Below are positions 17,940-26,632 of a stretch of 64,000 nt of DNA, piece by piece. The translations under genes and the position numbers were made by a program. Every line of letters starts with the position of its first letter. The stretch's first letter is position 1. A model generated the notes under the pieces. It saw only the letters and a list, made by a program, of their open reading frames with translations. It was not told where the DNA came from and did no database searches. Source of the stretch: Crossiella sp. SN42 (GTDB taxonomy: Bacteria; Actinomycetota; Actinomycetes; Mycobacteriales; Pseudonocardiaceae). Location of the stretch: NCBI RefSeq assembly GCF_023897065.1, contig NZ_JAMHIV010000003.1, positions 124,001 through 188,000 on the forward strand, given 5' to 3'.

Positions 17940-18691
17940 TCATGTCTGGGCTGTGGCTGGACTCCGGACGTCCTCGTCGACGGTGCGGATGTAGCGCTTG
18001 GGGTAGGCACTGGACTGCGTGGCCACGCCGCGCTCGACCAGTCTGACCAAGGCGTTGGCAACCGCACCGGAGGACCGATCGAGCTTGCGGGCGATCTCTC
18101 CGGCGGTGACTCCGCGCCGGGGTTGTCGATCAGGAAGTTCTCGACCAGTCCGTGCAATGCGCCCGGCCGCAACCGCCGCGGCGCCTCCGTAGCGACATCG
18201 GGCCCGCTCGTGGCACCGGACGGAGCCGCAACACCTGCCTCCATACTGTCCATAGTGGAATTTCCGGACGGTGCCGAGGGCACCTGGATTGTGTCGGCCG
18301 GCAAGGCCGTCACCGGACTCGGCTCGACAACAGGCTGCTCGCGGTCGGAGTCCTGCTCCCCGTCGACCTGGTGAACGATTTCCTCCGGCACAGTCGTGGG
18401 CGCTGTGGCATCGGGTCCCTCGGCCGCGCGCCACCGGTCACCGGCGCGTGGGGTGGCGCTTCGTTCGCGGACCGCAGAGCCCTCCTTCTCCAGGGCCGCG
18501 AGGATCCTGCGGGCAGTGGAACCGCCGACGCCACCGGCCAGCGCGATTTCCGCAGCGGTAGCGCCCGGGTGCTGCCGCAGTGCCTGCCACACCTTGTCCT
18601 CGGCCGCGACAGCGGCCGACTGAGCGGAGGCGGGCGCGTTTTGTGGTGTGTTCGTTGGCGGGCGGATGCTCGATGTCGTCGTGGTGGGCAT
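17940..18691 (-). CDS. Two-domain winged-helix DNA-binding protein, frameshifted near the C-terminal domain
   Basis: Residues about 15-75 form a MarR-like winged helix (KVWQALRQHPGATAAEIALA, then GGSTARRILAALEKEG). A long Pro/Ser/Thr/Val linker leads to LHGLVENFLIDNPG. The frame then shifts and continues as RGVTAGEIARKLDRSSGAVA with NALVRLVERG, a second winged helix, ending RTVDEDVRSPATAQT. The break is at a G/C-rich run at about 18112-18122; one extra base would join the frames to a protein of about 250 residues. Start may be ATG 18691 or GTG 18700. It probably regulates element genes, though no operator was identified. Confidence 0.65.
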
Positions 18692-18700
18692 GATGGCCAC

Positions 18701-19126
18701 GTCCCTCGCATACAGAAGTGGTAAGCAGCGTCATGCCCCGGGGCCTGAGTCCGGCGGTGCGCGCTACCGGTGTGTCCGGGCTCCTCACCATGGACGCTCG
18801 ACATCGAGGTGAAGTCAAGTCCGGGATGCTTCGAGACCGACTGTCGCTTGTGGACGATGTTGTGCTGTTGCACAGCAAGCACCTTGCCGATGCCGTCATG
18901 CGGAGGACCGGGGTGCCGTCACAGGCGGATGTTGCCCCGTCTGGGTCGATCTGGCGCCGTCGGGACCCTTCGGCGTTGACTTCACCCCACACCTCGAGCG
19001 TCCATACATTCTGGCAACGCCACCGGCGACGGCGCGGTGGGGCCAACCTTGGTGAGACAGGTAATACCGCCGGTTCGGTGTGCCGCAGCGGGCGAGGACC
19101 GTACCGGCGATCGAAGGGACGAACCC
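18701..19126. other. Intergenic region between divergent genes
   Basis: About 430 bases separate the minus-strand regulator from the plus-strand RAMA gene. No convincing gene is visible. It should hold both promoters. A TTGACT (18976) is followed by a CATACATT, but the spacing is over 20 bases, so it is not a standard promoter pair. Confidence 0.4.
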
Positions 19127-20200
19127 GTGATCCACCTGACCGACGCGTGTACCGCCGACGCCCCACGCGCGGCACCCAACCGTGACCAGGAAATGCCTGT
19201 GCACCAAGACATCCGGCAACGGGAATGCCTGCTCCCCGATGCGGCGATCCTGGTAGCGGGCAGCATCGTGGTGCCGTTGCTGCGCATGCCGGCACAGGCG
19301 TGGGGCCTGCGAGTCCTCGCGGTGGATACCGCCGCTGACACCGACGAAGTAGCACTCTTCGCCGCGCAACCCATGGCAGAGGCACCTGAGCCTCGATGCC
19401 ACGATGGCGACGTGGTGGTCCAGCTTCGCGCCCCGGCCACCAACATCAACGAGCAGCTCCGGGCACGAACGGTCGACGTCCACCTACTGGTGGCCCGACA
19501 GGGCCGGTGGCAGCAGGCAGGGAACTGGCCCGACCTGGAGGGCACCTGGCCCCGCGTCACCGCCCCCACCATCGCACGGCTCATGCAGTTGACCGACGCC
19601 CCCGACCAGGCTCACCGCGGTCCGGTCGAACGGACCGGCTGTTTGCAGTCTCTGGTGATAGTGGGCGCACTCCGCGAAGGCGAAGGGCTGCTGTGCCCGC
19701 GCCCGACCACCGGCGAGTACCACGAAGCGACGGTGCACAACGGGGGCATCCGCTTCCCCGACGGACGCTGGTTTGCCACCCCGTCCGCGGCGATGACCGC
19801 ACTGGGCTATCCCCATCAGAGCGGGTGGCAAGCGTGGAGGCGTGCCCGCGACGGAGCCCGGCTGAACGCGTTGCGAACACAGCACGCGTTGGCGCCCAGC
19901 CGCCGGGAGCGCATAGTGCGACACCTGGCGCCGTTGCTGGACAACGGCATACTCCGGCCCGGCGATGAACTGCGCTGTGTCCGCCCGGTGAAAGGCACCA
20001 CGCACACCGCGCGGGTGACCTCCGACGGCTACCTGAAGCTGGAGGACGGCACGTGTCACCGGCATCCCACCGCCGCGATCACGGCAGCGACCGAGGGGGG
20101 TACCGCGGACGGGTGGAACGCGTGGCGACGCACCAGTGACGGTCGCACGTTGGACGAGCTGTACAACGCCATGGACACCCAGCAACACCGGCGTTCATAG
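19127..20200 (+). CDS. Tandem RAMA-domain protein
   Basis: GTG 19127 is preceded by AAGGGA. The 357-residue product has an N-terminal region of unknown fold (about 1-165) and two copies of a RAMA-like domain (about 175-255 and 268-350). Each copy runs: G-LREGEGLLC / G-ILRPGDELRC, then Y/T.A.V...G.I/L, then DG....P.AA, then GW.AWRR..DG..L..L. RAMA domains accompany restriction and modification enzymes and are thought to recognise modified DNA. A nucleic-acid or modification-sensing role is inferred; there is no nuclease motif. It ends 6 bases inside the convergent hydrolase gene. An earlier start at 19037 lacks a ribosome site. Confidence 0.7.
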   Translation: MIHLTDACTADAPRAAPNRDQEMPVHQDIRQRECLLPDAAILVAGSIVVPLLRMPAQAWGLRVLAVDTAADTDEVALFAAQPMAEAPEPRCHDGDVVVQLRAPATNINEQLRARTVDVHLLVARQGRWQQAGNWPDLEGTWPRVTAPTIARLMQLTDAPDQAHRGPVERTGCLQSLVIVGALREGEGLLCPRPTTGEYHEATVHNGGIRFPDGRWFATPSAAMTALGYPHQSGWQAWRRARDGARLNALRTQHALAPSRRERIVRHLAPLLDNGILRPGDELRCVRPVKGTTHTARVTSDGYLKLEDGTCHRHPTAAITAATEGGTADGWNAWRRTSDGRTLDELYNAMDTQQHRRS

Positions 20201-21127
20201 GCCGGCGCCACCGCTGGCTGGACGCGTCGCACCGGTGTAGGGGCCGAGGCTGGCCAGCCGGGCACGCTGCACGCGCTGACCGAAGGTCGGGGCGTGCACG
20301 ATCATGCCGTCACCCACGTAGAGCACCACATGGTGGACCCGGGTGGTGGGGTTGCCGTAAAAGACCAGGTCGCCGGGCAGCAATGGCTGCCCGGCGGGCG
20401 CGCGGGGCCCGGCATGGAACTGGGTGTGTGCGGTGCGGGGCAGGGTGATCCCGGCTGCTGTATAGGCGGCCTTGGTCAGCCCGGAGCAGTCGAACCCGCC
20501 CTCACCCGGACCGTCGCCGCCCCAGACGTAAGGCTGGCCGATCTGGCGCAGCGCGAAGTCGATCGCCGTCTGCACGGCCGAACCCGGTGCAGGAGAACGG
20601 CTATAGCCCTGGGCGACGGCCAGGACCTTGTCGACGTACCAGTGCGCGTGGTTGTAGCTGAACAGCGCAGCCCGGATGTCGCGGTTGTCCTTGGCGCCGT
20701 TGCGGCAGAGCATGCGGGCGGCAGCGTGGATGGCGTTGACCGGGTGGTAGGGCGAGGGCGGATCGACCCCGCCCGGCGGTATTGGCTGTGCATAGGCGGC
20801 GAAGGTGGCGGGCAGGAACTGCATGGGGCCCTGCGCGCCGGCGCTGTTGGAGCCGCTGCGCACACCAGGCAGTGGAGAACGTCCGTGGTCGGTTTCGACT
20901 TTGCCGACAGCGGCCAGGACGCTCCAGCCCAGCCCGGGGCAGGTCGCCGCCGCGGTGCGGTAGATGTTGAGGTAGTCGGCAGGGATGTCGGCGATTGCCT
21001 CCGGGCGGGGTTGCGCTTGGCTCCCGCCGAGCACGCCGATCGTCGCGGCGGTGAACAGGACGGGGACAGCCAGGAAAGCGGTGGCACCCACGGCGATCTT
21101 GGCGGCGGCGGAGGCGAGGATCGGCAT
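20195..21127 (-). CDS. Bifunctional lytic transglycosylase / NlpC-P60 peptidoglycan hydrolase
   Basis: The 310-residue product has an N-terminal membrane or signal segment (about 9-34). A lytic transglycosylase-type domain (about 48-170) has the likely catalytic Glu78 in GKVETDHGRS and the GAQGPMQFLP motif. A C-terminal NlpC/P60 domain (about 183-300) has Cys214 in FDCSGL and His265/266 in RVHHVVLY. Such two-domain hydrolases open the cell wall locally for the mating channel in Gram-positive T4SSs. It is the last gene of the minus-strand transfer operon. Confidence 0.88.
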   Translation of the reverse strand: MPILASAAAKIAVGATAFLAVPVLFTAATIGVLGGSQAQPRPEAIADIPADYLNIYRTAAATCPGLGWSVLAAVGKVETDHGRSPLPGVRSGSNSAGAQGPMQFLPATFAAYAQPIPPGGVDPPSPYHPVNAIHAAARMLCRNGAKDNRDIRAALFSYNHAHWYVDKVLAVAQGYSRSPAPGSAVQTAIDFALRQIGQPYVWGGDGPGEGGFDCSGLTKAAYTAAGITLPRTAHTQFHAGPRAPAGQPLLPGDLVFYGNPTTRVHHVVLYVGDGMIVHAPTFGQRVQRARLASLGPYTGATRPASGGAGL

Positions 21128-21172
21128 GGTTGTACTCCTCTAGCTGGATCGAGGGGCCGCACTAGTGAGCAA

Positions 21173-21193
21173 ACCCGTTGCGTGGCAACGGGT
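21173..21193. terminator. Short perfect hairpin between transfer genes
   Basis: Arms ACCCGTTGC (21173-21181) and GCAACGGGT (21185-21193) enclose a 3-nt loop, between the replication-relaxation gene and the hydrolase gene. It may attenuate transcription. Its position next to the relaxation protein also makes it a possible transfer-origin element. Confidence 0.4.
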
Positions 21194-21220
21194 CGGGTCC
21201 ATAGCTGCGGAGCTGGTCGG

Positions 21221-22192
21221 CTAGGGGTGTGGCGGGAGCGCCTGTAGTGGGTGCCGAACGAAGGCGTTGAGCGGCAACCAGATCGGCCCGGCCGGGCTGT
21301 GCGCTTCGGTGAGTTCGGCGTGGGTCGTTGCGATAGCCCACCGCGCGGCGCCATGCGTGGGCCGGCCCAGCGCGGGATCGACTCCGATGCGCTGGCGTAG
21401 ATGGACTTCCCGGGAGGCGGAATGGAAGCGGAAGAGCACCCAAAACGGCTGCGGCACACTTTGATCCACGGGCAGCGATGCAACCCTCTCGCGCGAGGAC
21501 TCGGTTAGGGCGGGCGGTAGTTGCGGTCCGCCGGACTGGGCCAGGCCGCGGTAGCCGTCGAGTTTGGCCTGGACCTGGGCGAGGTTTTCGGTGCCGGTGT
21601 CGTACTCCAGCAGGAACACCACCCGGCCGCCGGTGTGCTGCCACACCCCGAGGCCATCAGGCCGGACGAGGTTGCCGCAGGCGCGGGCCGCCTGGCGCTC
21701 ACCAAGCCACCCAGCCAGGCCGTGGCCGGGGTGGGTGGCCGTGTGGCGGGCGAGGTCGGCGAACAGGCCGTTGACGCCCAGGAGGTGATTGAGCGCTGGG
21801 TGGGCCGCCAGCCGGAGCAGGCGGGTGCGTAGCGCGGCGGGGCGGGGTGGTTCGGTGCCGCGCATGGCGGCCAGGATCGCCGCGCCGGCGGGGCCGAGGG
21901 CATAGCGCCAGGAGGTCATCGACCCGTCAGGGCGGGGGTGGCGGAACCGGTCGAGCAGGTGGCTGCGGTAGAGGGTCAGGAGGCGGCGTTGGGCGCGGTC
22001 GAGGGTGGGGAATCCGGCCAGGGCGGCCAGGTGTTCGGTGGTGAGCACCTGGTGGGCCTCCAGCAAATGCAGGATGGTGCGGTCGCGGTCGGTGAGGCGG
22101 CTCAACACCGCGACCGCATCCAGCGGCGCCGGGCGCGGAGCCCGGCGCCGGGACACTCCGGCCGGGACGGTGGAGCGGGTGGGGTGGCTCAT
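21221..22192 (-). CDS. Replication-relaxation family protein
   Basis: The 323-residue product begins with a basic segment, then a winged-helix part (LSRLTDRDRTILHLLEAHQV with LTTEHLAALAGF), followed by LRLAAHPALNHLLGVNGLFA and a strand-rich region with FLLEYDTGTENLAQVQAKLD. This is the pattern of the Replic_Relax family, found in conjugative elements beside VirD4/VirB4 and thought to act in DNA relaxation or plasmid control. No canonical relaxase was found in the window, so this is the best candidate for the DNA-processing step. ATG 22192 follows GGGAAGGAG; the longer frame to 22303 overlaps the upstream gene. Confidence 0.75.
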   Translation of the reverse strand: MSHPTRSTVPAGVSRRRAPRPAPLDAVAVLSRLTDRDRTILHLLEAHQVLTTEHLAALAGFPTLDRAQRRLLTLYRSHLLDRFRHPRPDGSMTSWRYALGPAGAAILAAMRGTEPPRPAALRTRLLRLAAHPALNHLLGVNGLFADLARHTATHPGHGLAGWLGERQAARACGNLVRPDGLGVWQHTGGRVVFLLEYDTGTENLAQVQAKLDGYRGLAQSGGPQLPPALTESSRERVASLPVDQSVPQPFWVLFRFHSASREVHLRQRIGVDPALGRPTHGAARWAIATTHAELTEAHSPAGPIWLPLNAFVRHPLQALPPHP

Positions 22193-22214
22193 GGAGTGGG
22201 CTCCTTCCCGAGGA

Positions 22215-23603
22215 CTAGAGGTCGGTGATCGGTCGGGCGGCTTGTTCGCCCGGGGTGGGGAGGGCGCGGCGGCGGCGCGCGAGGTTCTGCTGCCGGAGGG
22301 CACGCGGCAGTCCGGCGCGGCGGGCGGCGCGGCGAAGCTGGTCGGCGCGGCCGGGGATGACGGGTGGGGGTGGTTGGGTGCGCAGGGTGAAGCCGGAGGT
22401 GTTGGTGTTGGCTACGACCAGGCGGCAGGCGGCCTGGTAGGCATCCAGGGTGTGCAGGTCCAGCGCGGACAGGTGCGGGCCGACGTGCGGGGCGAAGTGG
22501 CGGGCGTCTTCGGGGGAGACGCCGAGCAGGATCTTGTTGCGGGCGTTGGCTGACAGGGCGGTGCGCAGTACGGTGGTGAGCTGGTCGAGGTGTTGGTGGG
22601 CCAGGACCCAGGAGACGTGGTAACCGCGGGACTCGGTCAGCGCATCGTCCAAGGGTGTGGGCAGGTGCAGGTAGTTCTGGCATTCGTCCACCAGCACCGT
22701 GGCATCCCGGCGGTGGGGTTCGGGTTGGCCGGCGCGGGCGGTGGTGGCCTGCCACAGCGAGGACAGCAGCAGGGAGCCGACCAGGCGGGAGGTGTCCTCG
22801 CCGAGCTCACCCTTGGGTAGCCGGGCGAGGAGGATGCCGCCGTCGAGGATGTCGGCGGGGTGGAAGGAACTCGTTGCGGTGCCGAAGAGGTCGGCGACGA
22901 ACCGGCGGGTGGTTACCGCGCGGAGTTTGGAGAGCACCGGGCCCATCGCGGCGGCCGCGGCGGCGGGGGTGAGTTGGTCGAAGGCGTGCCAGAACGCGCC
23001 GATCCCGGCGGGGTCTTCGGCGCGCACGGCGGCGGTGGCCTGGCGGCGGTAGGCGGTGTTGGTCAGCAAGAGGGGGATGTCGGCGAGGGTGGCGCCGGAC
23101 TGGCGGGTCAGGGTGAGGGCCGCGGCCCGGAGGGTGTCTTCCACGCGGGGGCCCCACCAGGCGTGGTAGAGCCGGTGCAGGGTGGAGACGAGCTGATCGG
23201 CCACGGTCTCCCCGCCGAGGCCGGCAGGGTCGAGGACGTTGAGGCTGGGCGGGGCTTCGGTCTCATCCGGGTCGATGAGCACCAGGCGCTCGCCGGCTTC
23301 GGCGGGCATCCGGTCGAGCAGGTCGCGGATGAGGTCGCCGCGGGGTTCGATGACGGCCAGGCCGCGTCCGGCGTGGATGTCGGCCAGGGCCAGGTTGAGC
23401 AGCAGGGTGGTTTTCCCGGCGCCGGTTTCCCCGCAGATGTGCAGGTGGTAACGGGCATCCGGCACCCGCAGCACCACGGGCCGCGCCGGACCGGCATCGG
23501 CGTGACCGAGGAGTTTCGTTGCCTGCCTGCGCCGATCCTCGGGCGGGGTGAGGGTGAGCCGCCGCGGTCCGGCGGGCGCACCAGCATCGTGGTGTGCGGG
23601 CAT
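22215..23603 (-). CDS. virD4: VirD4/TraD-type coupling ATPase
   Basis: The 462-residue protein has Walker A GETGAGKTT (58-66) and Walker B TVLVDEC (302-308). Other conserved segments are IEPRGDLIRDLLDRMP, LNVLDP and VSWVLAHQHLDQL, matching type IV coupling proteins of the soluble TraM-recognition type. It lacks obvious N-terminal membrane helices; the membrane anchor may be supplied by the neighbouring protein at 23622-24806. It should deliver the DNA to the secretion channel. The start follows GGAAAGGA. The C-terminal 40 residues are basic. Confidence 0.88.
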   Translation of the reverse strand: MPAHHDAGAPAGPRRLTLTPPEDRRRQATKLLGHADAGPARPVVLRVPDARYHLHICGETGAGKTTLLLNLALADIHAGRGLAVIEPRGDLIRDLLDRMPAEAGERLVLIDPDETEAPPSLNVLDPAGLGGETVADQLVSTLHRLYHAWWGPRVEDTLRAAALTLTRQSGATLADIPLLLTNTAYRRQATAAVRAEDPAGIGAFWHAFDQLTPAAAAAAMGPVLSKLRAVTTRRFVADLFGTATSSFHPADILDGGILLARLPKGELGEDTSRLVGSLLLSSLWQATTARAGQPEPHRRDATVLVDECQNYLHLPTPLDDALTESRGYHVSWVLAHQHLDQLTTVLRTALSANARNKILLGVSPEDARHFAPHVGPHLSALDLHTLDAYQAACRLVVANTNTSGFTLRTQPPPPVIPGRADQLRRAARRAGLPRALRQQNLARRRRALPTPGEQAARPITDL

Positions 23604-23621
23604 CGCGGACGTCCTTTCCGG

Positions 23622-24806
23622 TCAGGGGCCGGTGTCGGGGTGGTCGAAGACCTCCGGCGGTGCGGGTACGGCGCGGGCCCGCCCCCCGGCCAGAGCCGGG
23701 TTGCGCACCGGCAGATGCGCCAACGCGGCGACCTCGGTGGTGGAGAGCAGCGCACCGCGGCGCAACCGCCGCCGGGCCAAGGCCGTGACTGGGTGGCGGA
23801 GGCGGTGGCGGGCCAGGGCGTTGCGGCCGGCCAGCACCGCGAACATCGCGAAGACCCCATCGGCCAGCCCCCGCACCCGCGCGCGGCCCGCAGCACCGGT
23901 GCTGGTGGTGGCTGTGGCGTAGCGCAGGGCGACTTCCCACTGCGGCAACACCGCTTTCGCCCGGATCTCGCGAAGTTCCTCCGCCCGCTGCGGATCTGTG
24001 GTCCGGGTGCTGGGGGAGTGGGATGAACGGGCCGGGGTGCGGCTGCCGGTGATCAGGTCCAGCAGTTCCCGCGCCAGCTCGGCCGGCAGCGCGCTCACCC
24101 CGGATCGCGTGGTGGGGTGGCCGTGGTGCAGGCGGTAGACCGTGCGCCGGTACCACTGCAGCCGCCGCCCGACACCAGGGCGGAGCAGCACTTGGACCAC
24201 GGCCTGTTCTCCTGGCTGCAGCGAGGTGGCCAGGGACTGCAAGGCCCGCACCGGGTCGGCATCCTCGCGGGCGTCGGCGACGTGCAGCGGGAAGTGCTCC
24301 GGGCGTTCCAGCCGCACCGTCCCGCCGGTGACGGTGTGCCCGGGTGGGATCGGGGTGTTGGTGGCGGGGATGAGCAGGGTCCCGGGCCAGGCGGCCCGCA
24401 CGGCCGCCTCGACCCGGCCGGGCGGGATCGGTCCGGGGATCCACAGCCGCACCGTGACCCGCTGCGCGGTCAGCTGGTACTCCAGGGCCAGCGCGGGGTA
24501 GTCGTACAACCGGCGCCGCCAGGCCGGGGGTGCGGTCCCGGTCAGGTCCCGCCAGAACCGTCGCCCGCCAGACAGCGCGGCCGCCAAGTCCAGATCTGCC
24601 GGGGGGAGCAACTCCACCAGCCGCGCCCCGGTCGGCCACCGTCGCCGCGCCCGATGCCGCAGCAGCACCAGCAGGATCACCATGGCGGCCAACAGGATTC
24701 CCACGCTCGCGGCGGCCCCGAGTGCATGCTGCTGCCACCACAGGGCCAGGCCGGTTGCGACCTGATCCCACCACGCGCCCATCGACGGGAACTCCGCACT
24801 GTTCAT
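23622..24806 (-). CDS. Membrane-anchored T4SS-associated protein
   Basis: This 394-residue protein has one membrane segment (about residues 30-52, GAAASVGILLAAMVILLVLL), then RRRW and a large cytoplasmic domain. It lies between virB4 and virD4. The order TM protein-VirD4 is conserved in actinobacterial conjugative elements, where these proteins carry vague labels. There is no Walker motif. Given the neighbouring VirD4 without membrane helices, it may tether or regulate the coupling ATPase (inference). The stop of virB4 and this start overlap as TGATG. Confidence 0.7.
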   Translation of the reverse strand: MNSAEFPSMGAWWDQVATGLALWWQQHALGAAASVGILLAAMVILLVLLRHRARRRWPTGARLVELLPPADLDLAAALSGGRRFWRDLTGTAPPAWRRRLYDYPALALEYQLTAQRVTVRLWIPGPIPPGRVEAAVRAAWPGTLLIPATNTPIPPGHTVTGGTVRLERPEHFPLHVADAREDADPVRALQSLATSLQPGEQAVVQVLLRPGVGRRLQWYRRTVYRLHHGHPTTRSGVSALPAELARELLDLITGSRTPARSSHSPSTRTTDPQRAEELREIRAKAVLPQWEVALRYATATTSTGAAGRARVRGLADGVFAMFAVLAGRNALARHRLRHPVTALARRRLRRGALLSTTEVAALAHLPVRNPALAGGRARAVPAPPEVFDHPDTGP

Positions 24807-26632
24807 CACGGTTGCCCTCCCGGGTCGGCCCAGTCGAGGTCGTCGTCCTCGTCGAGGAGTTCGGCCGGGTCGGTGGTGATCAGCGGGGTCTCTTCGGCGG
24901 AGGCGACCACGCTGAAGGCGACCCGGCTGGTCCCGGACAGCAGCAGCGCTTCACCGGGGCCCGCGGCCAGGAGGTGGTCGCGTTCGCCGTCGGAGAGGCC
25001 GAACGCCTCGGTGATCGCCTCGATCGCTTGGGGTGCTTGGCGGAGCAGGACCTGGGTGGCGGAGTTGGCGGCGATGGCTTGGCCGAGGTCGGTGGCCAGG
25101 AGGTCGGCGGGGTCCTGGGAGACGAAGGCCAGCCCGGCCCAGAGCTTGCGGGCGGATTTGGCCATGCGGAACAGGAACCTCGCTCCGGCGGGTTGCTGCA
25201 TGAGCTGCCACGCCTCATCCACGATCACCAGCCGCCGCCTGCGGGCGCGGGGGTTGAGGACCTGGCGCCAGATCGCATCCAGCGCGAGGAGGGTGCCGAC
25301 GGGTTTGAGTTCCTCGGGCAGGTCCCGCAGCGAGATCGCCACCAGGTGCCCGGTGGGGCGGTGGGTGGTGGGGCCGTTGAACAGCCCGGCGTAGGCGCCG
25401 GTGACAAACGGTGCCAGCCGGGCGGCCAGCTCGTGGGCGACCGGGTCGGGGTCGGCGGTCAGGATCTGGGTGAGGTGGCCAAGTTGCGGGGTGGGTCGGG
25501 TCCAGGTGCGGGGGTCGGTGGTGATGCCCACCGAGGTGTAGGCGGCGGTGACGGCGCGGTCGAGGACGGCGCGTTCGGCAGAGGTGAGCGTGGCGTCGAG
25601 GAGAACGGCGAGGAAGGCGTGCAGGAACAGGCTGCGCCGGGTGAGCGCATCGCGCATGTGCTGGGCGCCATCGGGCAGGTCGAAGGGGTTGAGCCGGATC
25701 CCGGGCGCGCCCAGGGGCAGGTAGGTGCCGCCTACTGCCTGGCATAGGCGCCGGTATTCGTGTTCGGGGTCGATGACGAACACCTGCACCCCGCGCGCAT
25801 CTTCGGGGTCGGTGTCGCGGTGGTCGTAGAGGCTGCGGAGGGCTTCGAGCTTGGTGAAGAAGGACTTGCCCGCTCCGCTGCGGGCCAGGGTGGTGCTGTT
25901 GTAGTTGTCCTGGCTCCACCGGTCCCACACCACCAGCCCGGTGCTGGTGGCATTGAGCCCGTAGAGGATCCCGGTCGGTGTGGCGGTGGGTGCGGGATCG
26001 ACTGGGAGGTCGGGGCTGGTGAAGGGGAAGGCGGTGGCCAGGGCGAGGGTGTCCAGGGTGCGGCGCATCTTCAGCCGGTCGGTGCCCATCGGCAGGGTGG
26101 ACACCCAGCCCTGCAGGGCGCGGAAGCTGGTGGGCTGGGTCTTGAGCAGCAGCGAGCGGCACAGCGCCCGGACTTCGGCGACCTCGGCCGCCAACTCCTC
26201 CCCGGTGGCGGCGTGCACGGTCAGGTACAGGCCGACTTTGAACAGGCGGGTGTAGCCGCGCGCCAGGGCTTGGGAGAGCTCGCGCACGTCCTCGGCAGCG
26301 GCCTTGAGGTCCGGGTCGAGGGCGTCGGCGTGCTGAGCGCGATCGGAGGAGCCCAGCCGCCCGCGCTGCTTGCGCAAATGGTCGGCGGCGATCTCGGGGT
26401 CGACCGGGTCGATGTGCAGGGCCACGTCCAGACGCCCGGGGTAGCAGAGCAGGGGTTCCAGCCATCCGGCGCCGACCTCGGCCGGGTAACCGGTGACCAC
26501 CACCGTCGCAGCGAACCCCTCACCCAGCCGCAGGTGCCGCGGGGAGACCTCGACGGCCTCGGGTCCGGCCTGTACCTGCTGTCCGCTGTGGCCGGAGGTG
26601 TTGCGGGAGAACAGTTTCCGCATGGTGTTCAT
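24806..26632 (-). CDS. virB4: VirB4-type T4SS ATPase
   Basis: The 608-residue ATPase has Walker A ARSGAGKSF (250-258) and Walker B RLVIVDEAWQLM (around 450). Further VirB4 signatures are FVIDPEHEYRRL, GIRLNPFDLP and the arginine-rich WRQVLNPRARRRR. It energises the mating channel. Start ATG 26632 overlaps the preceding stop (ATGA); in-frame starts further upstream lie inside the PrgI-like gene. The C-terminus is very acidic (LLDEDDDLDW). Confidence 0.9.
   Translation of the reverse strand: MNTMRKLFSRNTSGHSGQQVQAGPEAVEVSPRHLRLGEGFAATVVVTGYPAEVGAGWLEPLLCYPGRLDVALHIDPVDPEIAADHLRKQRGRLGSSDRAQHADALDPDLKAAAEDVRELSQALARGYTRLFKVGLYLTVHAATGEELAAEVAEVRALCRSLLLKTQPTSFRALQGWVSTLPMGTDRLKMRRTLDTLALATAFPFTSPDLPVDPAPTATPTGILYGLNATSTGLVVWDRWSQDNYNSTTLARSGAGKSFFTKLEALRSLYDHRDTDPEDARGVQVFVIDPEHEYRRLCQAVGGTYLPLGAPGIRLNPFDLPDGAQHMRDALTRRSLFLHAFLAVLLDATLTSAERAVLDRAVTAAYTSVGITTDPRTWTRPTPQLGHLTQILTADPDPVAHELAARLAPFVTGAYAGLFNGPTTHRPTGHLVAISLRDLPEELKPVGTLLALDAIWRQVLNPRARRRRLVIVDEAWQLMQQPAGARFLFRMAKSARKLWAGLAFVSQDPADLLATDLGQAIAANSATQVLLRQAPQAIEAITEAFGLSDGERDHLLAAGPGEALLLSGTSRVAFSVVASAEETPLITTDPAELLDEDDDLDWADPGGQP

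Noticed and set aside
18976-19010. Promoter for the RAMA gene (TTGACT ... TACATT)
   Set aside because: The spacer is about 23 bases, too long for a standard sigma-70 promoter.
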